The notes: generated from the letters alone by a model not told the origin. 64,000 bases of DNA from Deltaproteobacteria bacterium (GCA_016699445.1 CP064976.1:2170001-2234000); one strand, 5' to 3'; counted from the stretch's first letter, positions 36,381 to 46,717 are shown. A program made the numbers and translations.

Positions 36381-36856
36381 CGCTGGCTCTCGTTCTCTAA
36401 GTAACAGTTCAGACTAGGGGACAAAGACTCTCTTATGTCTTCCTGTTGCTGTCTTGGGATGTCGAAGGTTTGAAAAATTACTGGTAAGGCTTTGGCTGAT
36501 TGAACCTTCCGCAACGGTGCCTCACAAGCTTCACAAAGGCCGGTGAGCATGACGGTTTTTTTGGTGCGAGGTTCAATATCGGCAAGATTCCCCATCGTCC
36601 TTCGGGGCATCCGGCAACGGAAGCAATAAAACTGGTCAGACGCACATTTCTTCCGTCTGGATTGTTGGCGTTCATTCAGAAAATCTTTCAAGATCTCCCC
36701 ATGAACCAGGCAAGGCCGTTGGGCATCCGTCTTCTTCAACCCTTTCCGAAACCAATCCCTCACTGTATTTTTATGAATACCAAACAAGCGGCAGATTTCT
36801 GGTACGGTATAACTATAGTTTCGTCGGATGTGGGATGTATTGAAACGCCCCCTCAT
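36377..36856 (-). CDS. Helix-turn-helix protein with zinc-ribbon segment
   Basis: 159 residues. The N-terminal HTH_17/MerR-like segment (YTVPEICRLFGIHKNTVRDW) resembles excisionases. Cys pairs (YCFRCRMP and LCEACEAP, about 50 residues apart) suggest a zinc ribbon. It is overlapped by four bases at both ends, by alpA and the recombinase. Probably a recombination directionality or regulatory factor for that recombinase (inference). Confidence 0.75.
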   Translation of the reverse strand: MRGRFNTSHIRRNYSYTVPEICRLFGIHKNTVRDWFRKGLKKTDAQRPCLVHGEILKDFLNERQQSRRKKCASDQFYCFRCRMPRRTMGNLADIEPRTKKTVMLTGLCEACEAPLRKVQSAKALPVIFQTFDIPRQQQEDIRESLSPSLNCYLENESQR

Positions 36857-37098
36857 TCAAAGCCTTCCCGTCGGGATCTTTCCAGTTTTGTAATGAGTTG
36901 GCGGATTTCCTCGTTGGTTTTACCTGCTATACGGGCGGTATTAATAGCCATGACCTCTAAAGCTGGCCAGCCGACAGATCGACCCCCTAAGCTGACTGGT
37001 TTTGGCCATAAGCCCTGGGAAATGCGAAGGTAGATTGTTGATCGGGATAAACCACAAGACAGTTTAACGTCTGGAAGTCTTAAGATATTTTGGGCCAT
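36853..37098 (-). CDS. alpA: AlpA-family phage transcriptional regulator
   Basis: 81 residues with the AlpA signature: LRLPDVKLSCGLSRSTIYLR, then GLWPKPVSLGGRSVGWPALEV. P4-like islands use AlpA to activate the integrase. It is first in a three-gene overlapping operon and is preceded by the GAATTC palindromes at 37149-37180. AGGAGGTG stands before the start. Confidence 0.9.
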   Translation of the reverse strand: MAQNILRLPDVKLSCGLSRSTIYLRISQGLWPKPVSLGGRSVGWPALEVMAINTARIAGKTNEEIRQLITKLERSRREGFE

Positions 37099-37148
37099 AG
37101 TGGCACCTCCTTGGACAGGAGGTGTGACACAAGGCTATGAGTTAATGG

Positions 37149-37180
37149 CCGAATTCGGTATTCGGTAACCGAATTCGGTT
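37149..37180. repeat. Palindromic repeats upstream of alpA
   Basis: CCGAATTCGGT occurs twice (37149-37159 and 37169-37179); the second lies in a 14-base perfect palindrome AACCGAATTCGGTT (37167-37180). A TTCGGTA half-site lies between them. Position upstream of alpA suggests an operator. Confidence 0.55.
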
Positions 37181-37799
37181 AGTCGTCTTCTTCAGGTAAG
37201 GTAAGGGAATGTACTTCAGAGGCTTCTTTTAACCATTTTCGAACAGTATCTTCGTCTAAAGGAATCTCAAACCTCACTAGGTCTTCGGCTATTTCACTTA
37301 TCGCATTATTGCGAATGCTTTTGGGGTCATAACCATAACCACCGGCAGCCATTCCAAGTATTAGTTTAAATAATGTGCTCTTTTCTTTCGTGGAGAGTTC
37401 TTTTTCAGCCTTTTTAGGTGATTTTTCTGGCAAAGACAGTTCAGGAACATCCTTTTCGAAAGAGTGTGTTATTTTGCTATAAAAATAACCCTTAAATTTT
37501 TTATGGAGTTTATCAGCATAGCCTTGAAAGTTGGGAAGCAAACAAACCTCAAAAGATTCCTCAATTTCTGCCAGCCCATAGGTGTATGGCATCGCTTCAT
37601 TTACCCATGCTGGAGTTCTTAATATTGTTATCAATTTTTCGTCGGATAATTTCTCAAGAATTTGGACTAGTTCGTGATCTGAAATGCCCTTGAGAAAAGT
37701 GTCATCATAATGAAGATACAAAGGTTTATCTGCTGAACGTAATTGGGAAGCTTCTTCGAGAGCTAAAATGACAGAATAGATTTTTTGTTGAGCGTTCAT
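37179..37799 (-). CDS. Hypothetical protein of the restriction island, 206 aa
   Basis: No family recognised with confidence. The N-terminal 100 residues look like a winged helix (DHELVQILEKLSDEKLITIL), the middle is Lys/Glu-rich, and the C-terminal segment (YGYDPKSIRNNAISEIAED...DTVRKWLKEA) resembles the C-terminal part of island and plasmid hypotheticals. It lies 11 bases downstream of the YgjP-like gene, so it belongs to the hsd transcript. Its stop codon is in the GAATTC palindrome. Confidence 0.6.
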   Translation of the reverse strand: MNAQQKIYSVILALEEASQLRSADKPLYLHYDDTFLKGISDHELVQILEKLSDEKLITILRTPAWVNEAMPYTYGLAEIEESFEVCLLPNFQGYADKLHKKFKGYFYSKITHSFEKDVPELSLPEKSPKKAEKELSTKEKSTLFKLILGMAAGGYGYDPKSIRNNAISEIAEDLVRFEIPLDEDTVRKWLKEASEVHSLTLPEEDD

Positions 37800-37810
37800 A
37801 AAAATTATTT

Positions 37811-38557
37811 TTAAGGTTTTTTATTATGATACTTGATGTTGGAACAGGATTTTTGATCCATAAAAGAAACTGGTAAAGCATTGAGCTCATTTTTAAAAAA
37901 TCTCCACTTCAACATATGCTTATCCATTATCTTGATAAATTGATCATTATGTTTGGCTTCGATTAAATGACTCAGTTCATGAAGAATGATGTAATCGAGA
38001 AATTCTTTTGGCTTCTTGGCCAATTCGGTATTGAGTCGTATATTTTTTGACCTAGGATTACAGCTGCCCCATTTGGTTTTCATCTTTTGGATAAAAACTT
38101 GTTTTACTTTTAAACCAAGACGATTTTCCCATTTCCCGATCAGGTATTCAGCCTCGGCTTTCAAAATCTTACGATACCATTCTTCCAAGTATTCTTTTCG
38201 TCTTTGAGTTGTCGCCGCTTCATGAGCTCTCATAACAAGTTGGCTATGTTTTAAAATGATCTCTGGAGCAGCTGATTTTTCTAGCTTCAATAAATAACGT
38301 CTTCCCCAAACATAGTGACTCTCGCGATCAATATACTCTTTCTGCGTCTCACGCTCTTGATTGATAAATTTCATTTGCTGCTTTTTGATCCAATCCAACT
38401 TGGAAACAGCGTAGATTCTTACTCGCTCAATCTTCATCCGATTGGGCGCAGATATACGAACATGACCTTTCGGTGGACAAACACTCAAATGAAGGTTTTT
38501 GATATCCTTAAACTGTATATCAACTGGAATGTTTCCAAGATTAAATTGATTAGCCAT
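37811..38557 (-). CDS. YgjP/DUF45-type M48-like metallohydrolase
   Basis: 248 residues with the zinc site HELSHLIEAKHNDQF (HExxH plus a third His 9 residues on) and WGSCNPRSKNIRLNTEL, the hallmarks of the YgjP/SprT-like DUF45 family. Such genes commonly adjoin hsdR in type I restriction loci. ATG 38557 shares one base with the hsdR stop (TGATG). A TTG one codon upstream is less likely. The role in the locus is unknown. Confidence 0.85.
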   Translation of the reverse strand: MANQFNLGNIPVDIQFKDIKNLHLSVCPPKGHVRISAPNRMKIERVRIYAVSKLDWIKKQQMKFINQERETQKEYIDRESHYVWGRRYLLKLEKSAAPEIILKHSQLVMRAHEAATTQRRKEYLEEWYRKILKAEAEYLIGKWENRLGLKVKQVFIQKMKTKWGSCNPRSKNIRLNTELAKKPKEFLDYIILHELSHLIEAKHNDQFIKIMDKHMLKWRFFKNELNALPVSFMDQKSCSNIKYHNKKP

Positions 38558-41500
38558 CAATATTCCTTTTGCGTCTTGATAATTTGGAAAACTCGTTCCA
38601 CGTCGTCGGCATTACCGAGCTTTGAGTAAAGCACTCCTTTAAGCGCACGTTCTTTTGGTCCATCATTGTCGCGCCAACTATCGGAGCGATTTGTAAGGAT
38701 GGCTTCATGAATTTCCAAAGCCAATTTCAAATTCTGATGGAGATTGTTGTACAAAGCACGTTTTGCTGGTGTGTTGAGTTCAGGCGGAGTATTATCCGCC
38801 TGACCTTGTTCGACCTTTTTACAAGATCAGCGATTTTCTTTAAATATTCTTCGTAGGCTAAGGCTTTGGATTTTCTGGCCACAATAATTTCATTTAAGAG
38901 TATAGACATTTTTTCATAAAATACTGGATCATTCAGGTGCTCTTTAATAATTTTGCGTCGGACATTATTTTCAATTGTTTCTGCCACAGCATCCTTATTG
39001 TCTTTTATCTTTCCCAAATTTTGGGCGATGGCATCGGCAATGCCTGTTTTTATAATCAATTCCAGCAAGGTATGTTATCAAAGGGTGAAATTTTTCTCGG
39101 TTCCTTGGCTTCGATGTAGGTATCAATCAGGTGCCGCATATCTGCTTCGTAAGCCTTTAAATCTAAAACTTCTCCGCTGGCCTGGCGAATGATATCGCGC
39201 AAATTAATGTACTTGGTTAGTTGCGTTTTTATGTTTGAAATATCCTCAGAAGTATATCCTGCTTTCTCAAGCTCATCTGCAATATTGGCATAAGATCGCA
39301 TTAATTTAGCCACGCCTTTATAAAGGGCTTCCCGTTGCGGTTCATGTTCTTTGAGATCATCAGCAATTTCTGTATTTCCGCAAAAATAGTGAATATGTTC
39401 AAGTTCACCTTGCGGCATACTTACGGGTTCACACAGTAGATGAAGCTGCTCCAATATAGTATCGAGTCGTTCTTTGCCTTTCTTTAGACGATCTTGAATC
39501 ATCACTTCTGGATCATGGCCAGGTGCACTTTTATCAAGTTCAGAACTGTAGACGGCGATGGCATTTTCAACCTTTTTGAACAAATCTTTGTAATCAACTA
39601 TGTAGCCAAAATCTTTATCTTCGCTATCCAGTCGATTTGTTCTGCAAATGGCTTGGAACAAACCGTGATCTTGCATCTGCTTGTCGATATACAAATATGT
39701 GCATGGTGGCGCATCAAATCCTATCAGAAGCTTATCAACCACAACCAGCAACTTCATGTTAGCAGGCTGTTTGATGAAAAGACTTTTTGCAGACTCTTCA
39801 TAAGTTTCTGTTTTGGTTTTGCCATTCTGTGCAACTATGTCTCTCAAGAGCTCTGAGTACGTGTTAAAAATAAATTGTTTGTCTGTTTCAGAGTTGGCGC
39901 CTGTTTCCTCAAGTGTCATATCTTTGGTCAATGGATTGTAAGATGTTATAATTGCACACTTCCCTTTGAACGGTGTTTTTTTGAAGCAAGGCAAAATACT
40001 TGCAAGCTTCATAAATGCTGGAAGTTACCAATATGGCGTTACCACGTTCACTCGAAAGCCGTGGCTTTACACTAAAATCAAAAAGAATATCACTGACCAC
40101 GCGATCCATGCGTGCACGTGAACTCAGTACCCTTTGCATGGTACCCCATTGTTTTTTGAGTTCTTCTTTTTGCCAATCGTTCAAGCCTTTAGTTTTGGCT
40201 TCAAACCAGGCATCAATCTTTTCTTGTGATCCCAGTTCTTGATCAATGTCGCGGGCTTCGTAAACTAAATCGAGGACAATCTCATCTTCAACAGCTTCGC
40301 TAAATTTGTAAGTGTGAATGTATTTTCCAAATACTTCAAGGCTTGTGGCCTTGTCTTTTTTAAGAAGGGGGGTGCCGGTAAAGCCAATGAATGTGGCGTT
40401 GGGCAGCATTGCCTTCATGACTTTGTGCAGTTTGCCACTTTGAGTGCGATGACATTCATCGATAAATACAAAAATATCACCCACAGTTTTGCTGGGCTGG
40501 TTCCCCAAGTCTTTCAGGAAGGCATCAAAGTCATCGACATCACGACGCCCAAACTTCTGAACAAGCGAGCATAATAGACGTGGTGTAGTTTGAGAGAGTT
40601 GGGTGATCAAATCATGTCCGCTGCTGGTGCGATAAATGTCTTTTTCGCCTGCTTCGTGAAAGACTCGTTCAATTTGCGAATCCAATTCATCACGATCAGT
40701 GATAATGGCAATGCGAGCTGCTGAATTGTTTTCTAAAATCCATTTTGCCAAAAGCACCATGACAATGCTTTTGCCACTGCCTTGTGTATGCCAAATGATC
40801 CCGCTCTTATGTTCTTTGACGTATTCTTGGGCGGCTTTGATGCCAAAGTACTGGTGGACCCGAGGTAACTTTTTGATACCGCCATCAAAAAGAACAAAAT
40901 CGTGAATCAGTTCCAAAAAACGATTTTTCTCACAAATTCTGAGGAGGTACTTATCGAGTTTAAAACGTGTATTATCGGATTCGTCTTCTTTCCATTTTAA
41001 AAAGAATTTTTCAGGTGTTCCAATCGTACCATGTTGCAGACCTTCAGAATCATTACCCGCAAAGACAAACTGTATGGTGGTAAAAAACCACTGATTGAAT
41101 TCAGGTTGTTGATTCGACAGATTTTGCCGAATGCCATCCCCAATTGAAACACGACTATTCTTGAGCTCAAGCACCCCAAGCGCAATGCCGTTCACATACA
41201 AAATTACATCGGGTCTGCGTTCATGGTTGCCCCTGAGGGTAACTTCTTCTGCGATGGCAAAATCATTTTTCAGGGCTTCATTCCACTTGATGAGATGAAC
41301 CGACTCAGTGACTTTACCTGCTTCGATTTTTACGGGCACACCATAGCGGAGTAAATTGTAAACAGCCTTGTTGTTTTCATAAAGGCTTCTGCTGTGGTTA
41401 TTGGCTTCGATTTGTAAGGTGTGAATGGCTTTGCTGATTTGCGCTTCGCTATAACCTTGCTTTTTGAGCCAAGCGTTTAGAAGATTCTCTTCGATGTTGC

Positions 41501-41612
41501 TGTTGCCAGCGCGATCTATCCATTCGCCAAGATATTGATAATCAAGCTGATCACGAAAAAGTTGGATGATGCGGTTTTGTGTGGCCCTCTCGGATTTTCC
41601 AATATTGTTCAT
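38557..41612 (-). CDS. hsdR: Type I restriction endonuclease subunit R, three frameshifts
   Basis: HsdR is the nuclease/translocase of the type I complex. It has a nuclease domain (RRPDVILYVNG...LGVLELKN, PD-ExK pattern), Walker A QGSGKSIVM, DEAD-box motif FIDECHR and FTGTP, a second RecA lobe (TSSIYEACKYF, LLVVVDKLLIGFDAP) and a helical C-terminus. The frame shifts in the A7 run at about 39981-39987 (one A too many), near 39062 (one T short, PLLELIIK) and near 38818 (one A short, LVKKVEQGQ). Corrected length is about 1018 residues, normal. Start overlaps the hsdS stop. Confidence 0.92.
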
Positions 41613-42865
41613 ACTAAACGAATCCTTCCTGTAAGTAGCGCTTGCATCATGCCTTGTTTAATAAGTCTGGCTTTATAGAGTTTTTCTTCGTGGGTAGTGA
41701 TGTCGGTGTCGATGTCACAAAGAATATCAGCAATTTCAGTTTGAATTTTAACGTCAGGCACCTCAAACTTAATTGATCCCAAAGATCCACGGGCAATGCG
41801 TTTATGAGTAGTGCCACCGCTTCTGTCACTTACTAAACGTAACCACATATCGGTTGTAAAATATTGCGCCAAAAAGCGGCGGTCAGCATTATGGGATAAA
41901 GGACGACAAATTGTTACATCTACAGAAGTAATAATTCTATCTTCGCCAATATTAGGCAATATACACCCTCGCCCTGCTGGTTCTGCAAGTCTACAAATTA
42001 GCAGATCACCTACTTGAAGTGACTTACAGTTCAGCAAGTCATAAGATTTTTCATATATATATTTTTTATCTGTTTTTTCCAGATATCTGCCAAGGCCAAT
42101 GTTCCCTGTTTGTATTAATCGAATGCCTTTTTCAGTAATGTGTTCAGATTCAATCCAATCACCATCATCAAAGAGATCTTTTCGCCCATCACACAACGCA
42201 AGAAGAGTCGTATGGTGCCAATTTGAATTCGGTTTTAATAACTCCTGTATCACCCCTTTTTTGAGGTCGCGTTTTTTGGTGATGAGTCTTTCGAGAGATT
42301 CGATGTAAGCGTCAGCATCGCTGAGAGCGGTGGCAATAGATTGTTGTTCGGGGAGAGATGGAATCGGAATTGGAAATTCACGCACAATCTCAACATTTAA
42401 ATTCTGAACGCCTCCACCTGCAAATTGACCTCCCTTAGCCATTAATCTGCATCTGTCGCTATTTAGCAAATGAGACAGAAATGAAGAGTTAAGCTTGTTT
42501 TTTCTTACTTTGATTAAGGTTAGGCTAACGTAGATTGCAAATTCTAAATCGGATTCAATTATTCCTGCTTCACCAATCGCAGCACCTACTCTCGTATAGA
42601 GAATATCACCCCGTGATGGTTTGTTATGTTTTGTTAATTGAATAAAGAGTTCTTTGTCGATGAATCTAAAATTCTCAAATACTACTCGACCATTTTGGAC
42701 GTTCTGAGCAGAAAGAAACGGACGACCTGTGGATTCATTTGCATATTTAGGTGTGGCGGCCACTCCACAGGTAATTAGATTTGTTACGTCTTTAAATTTT
42801 TCTAAAGACCAATCAGAAGGAATTGCTCCTAAATATGTTTGTTTAAAATCCAAGTTTATTGCCAC
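41609..42865 (-). CDS. hsdS: Type I restriction-modification specificity subunit S
   Basis: 418 residues with two target-recognition domains separated and followed by conserved helical spacers (SLPEQQSIATALSDADAYIESL about 170-190; PDVKIQTEIADILCDIDTDI about 365-385). The two domains share the GRPFLSAQNVQ and GIRLIQTGNIG start type. It overlaps both hsdM (10 bases) and hsdR (4 bases). The DNA site cannot be read from sequence alone. The gene is intact. Confidence 0.93.
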   Translation of the reverse strand: MAINLDFKQTYLGAIPSDWSLEKFKDVTNLITCGVAATPKYANESTGRPFLSAQNVQNGRVVFENFRFIDKELFIQLTKHNKPSRGDILYTRVGAAIGEAGIIESDLEFAIYVSLTLIKVRKNKLNSSFLSHLLNSDRCRLMAKGGQFAGGGVQNLNVEIVREFPIPIPSLPEQQSIATALSDADAYIESLERLITKKRDLKKGVIQELLKPNSNWHHTTLLALCDGRKDLFDDGDWIESEHITEKGIRLIQTGNIGLGRYLEKTDKKYIYEKSYDLLNCKSLQVGDLLICRLAEPAGRGCILPNIGEDRIITSVDVTICRPLSHNADRRFLAQYFTTDMWLRLVSDRSGGTTHKRIARGSLGSIKFEVPDVKIQTEIADILCDIDTDITTHEEKLYKARLIKQGMMQALLTGRIRLV

Positions 42866-45270
42866 ATAAACCCCATTCTCTCCAAATGCTGTTTTACCTT
42901 GGCCTCACCCTCCGAAACATTAGCCACAAGTTGCGGCAACATCGACTCATACCGCTCCGCAAGCTCCTTCACTCGGGTAGTCAATGTTTGACTCACACGA
43001 TTCATTTCGGAGTGGAGTACTTCTTCAATGGCTTTGAGCCACTTGCCCTCAACAACAAGAGCTTTTACATCGGCTTCAGCAAGTTTAGGGTAATGCTTGT
43101 AAGCAGCCATATCGAGACCAGCTTCCAAATCTTTAAGCTGCTTTTTAAGTTCACTTTCAGACTCACAAAGCGAAATGTATTTTTGTAAAAGCTCGACTTC
43201 CTCAATGGCGTCGGCATCATTTTTGATTTCTTTGAGTCGTGCAGCGGCATTGGCTTTGTTAATTTTATCAAGTTCCGAAAAAGAGCCTTCATCACCTCCG
43301 TGTTCTTCTTCTATTTCGGCAATTTGCGCGGTGACACCTTCAAGCTCAGAGGTGAGTTGTAAAATCTCGCTCTGTTCTTTGGCAAAATACTGCGCCACCA
43401 CCAACTCTTTGGGCACCAAATCACAAGCCCAGCCTTTATCCACCTGCTTGCCGGGTTTGCCATCTTTACCTTTTTTGGTTTCGATCACGCGGTAAGTTTG
43501 TGCCTTCCATCCATCTGCCGAAATCAAATAACAATCATCCTGCATAGTGTGGGCCCAGTAATCCATGAGGTGCTGGTACACATCGTAAGCATCAATGAGC
43601 GGCTTTTTTGTGTAGTGCAAAAGAAGGTCTTCGGAGAGTTTGGCAATGACATCTTTGGGATGATGCGCAGGTTTTAAATCTTTCAAAGACGATACAGTTT
43701 TATTCTTCCACAATTCAAAGTGCGACGCCATCGAAGCCATGAATGCCTTGAATTCAGCATGTTCAAAAATGGTGCTTCGGATTTTTGATTTATCAACGGC
43801 TAGCTCGACATAACCAGCTCGTAAATTTTTAAAGAGTGTCCCACGTAGCTCTGGGCATATATTCCAATACCCTTGCAGGGCATCGACATCGCGAGTGGGT
43901 ATTCCACCATACAAGTGGCCCGCAATATCTTGCAGATCTTCTTCTTTTTGATTGTCGATGTAGCGTGGTAAGTTGAGATTGAATTCATTTTTTTCAATTT
44001 CAACAAAAGGCACCAATCGGGAATACTTAGGCACTTCGGTAAATTTATTGAACACATCAACAATCTTGTGAATGTCTTGTGCACGCAAACGGTTTTTTGG
44101 GCCGTCTTTCATATAGCCCTGACTGGCATCGACCATGAAAATTCCCTCGCGAGTGGAGGTGTTTGCTTTATCGATGACTATGATGCAGGCAGGAATGCCT
44201 GTGCCATAAAACAAGTTCGCAGGAAGTCCGATAATGCCCTTGATGTAACGCTTTTGAATTAAATTCTTCCTGATTTCAGCCTCAGCGTTGCCACGAAACA
44301 AAACACCGTGAGGTAAAATACATGCTCCTTTGCCCGTGCTTTTAAGCGAGCGTACGATGTGCAAAAGATATGCGTAATCTCCTTGTTTGGCAGGTGGCAC
44401 GCCGAAAGATTTGAAACGATCATAAGGATCATTTGTGGGATCAAGACCGTTACTCCATCGTTTATCACTGAAAGGTGGATTAGCCACAATGTAATCAAAA
44501 GTTTTGAGGGAATCATCATCAGTAAATTTAGGATTGGCCAAAGTGTTTTCTCGCACAATCACTGCTTCAGGGTTGTCATGTAGAATCATGTTCATTCTGG
44601 CTAAACCGCTTGTGGCAGAATCTTTTTCCTGACCATAAAGAGAGAGTTTAGTTTTAGCTTCATCAGCCACCTTGAGAAGCAATGAGCCTGAACCACAGGT
44701 GGGATCATAAACTGTTGTGTCGGGACTGGTCTTAGCCTCACGAATACCCAAAACTTGTGCAATGATGCGACTTACTTCGGCAGGTGTGTAAAACTGACCT
44801 TTGCTTTTACCGCTCTCAGTCGCAAAGTGCCGCATGAGATATTCATAGGCATCGCCTAAAATGTCATCGCCATCCGCACGGTTTTTGGAAAAATCGAGTT
44901 CGGGTTTTTCAAAGATGGCAATGAGATTGGTGAGTCTATCCACCATATCCTTGCCACTGCCGAGTTTATTGACGTCATTAAAATCTGGAAAATCAGAAAG
45001 TTTGTTTGCATTGGCCAGTGGACCAATGATCTTTTTATTGATCTGATCGCCAATGTCACTTTTGCCTTTTAGGGCAGCCATATCTTTGAAGCTGGCACCT
45101 TGAGGAATTTCAATAGGTGAGAATGCTTGTCCCGCGTATTTATCGCTTACATACTTGATGAAGAGCAGCACCAACACATAATCCTTGTATTGGCTGGCAT
45201 CCATGCCGCCACGGAGCTCATCGCAGCTTTGCCAAAGGGAAGAGTATAGTTCAGATTTTTTAATCGCCAT
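42856..45270 (-). CDS. hsdM: Type I restriction-modification methyltransferase subunit M
   Basis: 804 residues, intact. N-terminal HsdM_N helical domain (SLWQSCDELRGGMDASQYKDY), then the methyltransferase core with SAM motif VYDPTCGSGSLLL and catalytic NPPF (N6-adenine type), FYTPAEVSRI and LFYGTGIPACI. A C-terminal extension of about 300 residues is rich in Glu/Lys/Leu coiled coil (ELTSELEGVTAQIAEIEEE). This long form is one of the usual HsdM subfamilies. Confidence 0.95.
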   Translation of the reverse strand: MAIKKSELYSSLWQSCDELRGGMDASQYKDYVLVLLFIKYVSDKYAGQAFSPIEIPQGASFKDMAALKGKSDIGDQINKKIIGPLANANKLSDFPDFNDVNKLGSGKDMVDRLTNLIAIFEKPELDFSKNRADGDDILGDAYEYLMRHFATESGKSKGQFYTPAEVSRIIAQVLGIREAKTSPDTTVYDPTCGSGSLLLKVADEAKTKLSLYGQEKDSATSGLARMNMILHDNPEAVIVRENTLANPKFTDDDSLKTFDYIVANPPFSDKRWSNGLDPTNDPYDRFKSFGVPPAKQGDYAYLLHIVRSLKSTGKGACILPHGVLFRGNAEAEIRKNLIQKRYIKGIIGLPANLFYGTGIPACIIVIDKANTSTREGIFMVDASQGYMKDGPKNRLRAQDIHKIVDVFNKFTEVPKYSRLVPFVEIEKNEFNLNLPRYIDNQKEEDLQDIAGHLYGGIPTRDVDALQGYWNICPELRGTLFKNLRAGYVELAVDKSKIRSTIFEHAEFKAFMASMASHFELWKNKTVSSLKDLKPAHHPKDVIAKLSEDLLLHYTKKPLIDAYDVYQHLMDYWAHTMQDDCYLISADGWKAQTYRVIETKKGKDGKPGKQVDKGWACDLVPKELVVAQYFAKEQSEILQLTSELEGVTAQIAEIEEEHGGDEGSFSELDKINKANAAARLKEIKNDADAIEEVELLQKYISLCESESELKKQLKDLEAGLDMAAYKHYPKLAEADVKALVVEGKWLKAIEEVLHSEMNRVSQTLTTRVKELAERYESMLPQLVANVSEGEAKVKQHLERMGFMWQ

Positions 45271-45312
45271 TTTAGTTTTTTATTTTTTTTGAAGTTTTAA
45301 TTTTTTGTTTGA

Positions 45313-46535
45313 TCACGCCACTTGTCCATTAATGGGAATAACTTTGCCCCTGACTTTAATTTGATCCAAATAATCCGCCCACTGATTCATCATCTTCCTG
45401 CGTTCAGGTAAATGCGTCGTTCTATTATAAGCCCGTCCTAACGGATCACGTACGGCGTGAGCCAATTGGTGCTCGATAATATCCGGTCTAAATCCCAAAA
45501 CTTGATCAAGAATGGTCCGCGCCATAGCTCTAAAGCCATGAGCTGTCATTTCATCTTTCGCATAACCCATGGCTCTCAATGCGCTTAACATTGCCATGTT
45601 GCTCATAGGCCTTGTGTTAGTTCTTAAATTCGGAAAAACATATTTGCCGTCTTCCGTATAAGATTGAAGTTCTTTTAAAATGGAGACTGCTTGCGGAGAT
45701 AACGGGACTAAATGGGGTTCGTTCATTTTCATTCTTGATGCAGGAATATTCCATTCTGATTTTTCAAAATCAAACTCGGTCCATTCCGCTTGTCTTAGCT
45801 CTCCAGGACGAACAAAGAATAGGGGAGCCAGACGTAAAGCGCACTTTGTGACGAAATATCCTTCATAACCATCAATAGAGCGTAATAATTCACCTACATC
45901 TTTAGGTTCTGTCAGTGCGGCCATATGTCTCTTTTTTAACTGGAGATAATGAGCCTCTCAAATCAGGTATGGGGTTGTATGTGGCCCGACCTGTAGCGAT
46001 GGCATATCGGAATATCTGACCGCATGTTTGCAGGATGCGGTGAGCAGTTTCTAGTTTGCCTTGCTTCTCTAGAGGGTTGGCCATCGCCAGTAATTGAGGG
46101 GCTTTGAGTTCATCAATAGGATAGGTGCCAATAGATGGAAAAACATGAATCTCCAGTCGTCGAATGAGTCTAAGGCTATGATCTGCTTTTTTGGAAATGG
46201 AAGGTTTGTGGCAAAATTCTCTAGCAATGGCCTCAAAATTATTTGCTAACTTCTGGGCTCTGGTAGCTTTAGCAGATTTACGGCTTTGACCTGGGTCGAC
46301 TCCTTGAGCATGGAGCTTTTTAGCTTCGTCTCTTTTTTGCCCTAGCTTCCTTTAAGCTGACAGCAGGGTAGACTCCAAAAGATAATCGTTTTTCTTTGTG
46401 ATCGAATCGATATTTAAAACGCCACCATTTGCCCCCAGAAGGCGACACTTCTAAATAGAGGCCACCACCATCAAATAGTCGCAAAGGTTTGTCTTGAGGT
46501 CGTGCAGTTCGTATTTTTGTATCCGTTAAGGGCAT
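45313..46535 (-). CDS. P4-type tyrosine integrase, two frameshifts
   Basis: The N-terminal DUF4102 arm domain (MPLTDTKIRTARPQDKPLRL, GGLYLEVSPSGGKWW) starts at 46535 beside the tRNA. It is followed by the central core domain (KQGKLETAHRILQTCGQIFRY) and the catalytic domain (FFVRPGELRQAEW with Arg; HGFRAMARTIL; HQLAHAVRDPLGRAYNRTTHL with the nucleophile Tyr). The frame is lost at two A6 runs (about 46331-46336 and about 45929-45934), each reading as one A too many. Corrected length is about 406 residues, normal. It would catalyse integration at tRNA-Leu. Confidence 0.9.
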
Positions 46536-46584
46536 GGGGGCAACTCGTCTAATGGTTTTAAAAATGCCCCCACAGTTGCCCCCA
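46534..46584. repeat. Arm-type integrase sites, right end
   Basis: TGGGGGCAAC (46535-46544, inverted) and ATGCCCCCA-CAGTTGCCCCCA (46564-46584, direct) repeat the half-site also found at 34863-34883. They lie between the integrase start and the attachment site. Confidence 0.7.
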
Positions 46585-46643
46585 GTTGGATTAGGATGTC
46601 AATGAATCAAATAGGATGAATTGGAACAAATAATAAAGAAAAA

Positions 46644-46670
46644 GCCAGCAGTTACGCTGGCCTTTTGGAT
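46644..46670 (-). terminator. Terminator downstream of tRNA-Leu, inside the island end
   Basis: GCCAGC and GCTGGC form a stem with a six-base loop. Read on the minus strand it is followed by TTTTTCTTT, so it could end tRNA-Leu transcripts. Confidence 0.6.
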
Positions 46671-46703
46671 CTGTTAGGATTTCTGTGAACTAAAAAAATA
46701 TGC

Positions 46704-46717
46704 CCGGGGCCGGAATC
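46704..46717. repeat. Right attachment-site repeat of the island
   Basis: CCGGGGCCGGAATC, part of the tRNA-Leu acceptor and T-arm, repeated at 34792-34805. Confidence 0.8.

Larger units (their letters stand above)
34792..46717. mobile_element. Genomic island inserted at tRNA-Leu, carrying type I restriction-modification
   Basis: An 11.9-kb block bounded by 14-bp direct repeats (CCGGGGCCGGAATC at 34792 and 46704, the second being the tRNA-Leu 3' end). Just inside each boundary is a near-identical 21-bp sequence (34863-34883 and 46564-46584). A P4-type integrase sits beside the tRNA, as is normal for such islands. Every gene inside is on the minus strand. The cargo is hsdM-hsdS-hsdR, a YgjP-like metallohydrolase, AlpA, a helix-turn-helix protein, a second tyrosine recombinase and two hypotheticals. 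Confidence 0.88.

Noticed and set aside
43065..43295. Small ORFs inside hsdM, hsdS and hsdR in other frames
   Set aside because: All lie within well-supported restriction genes and have no family features.
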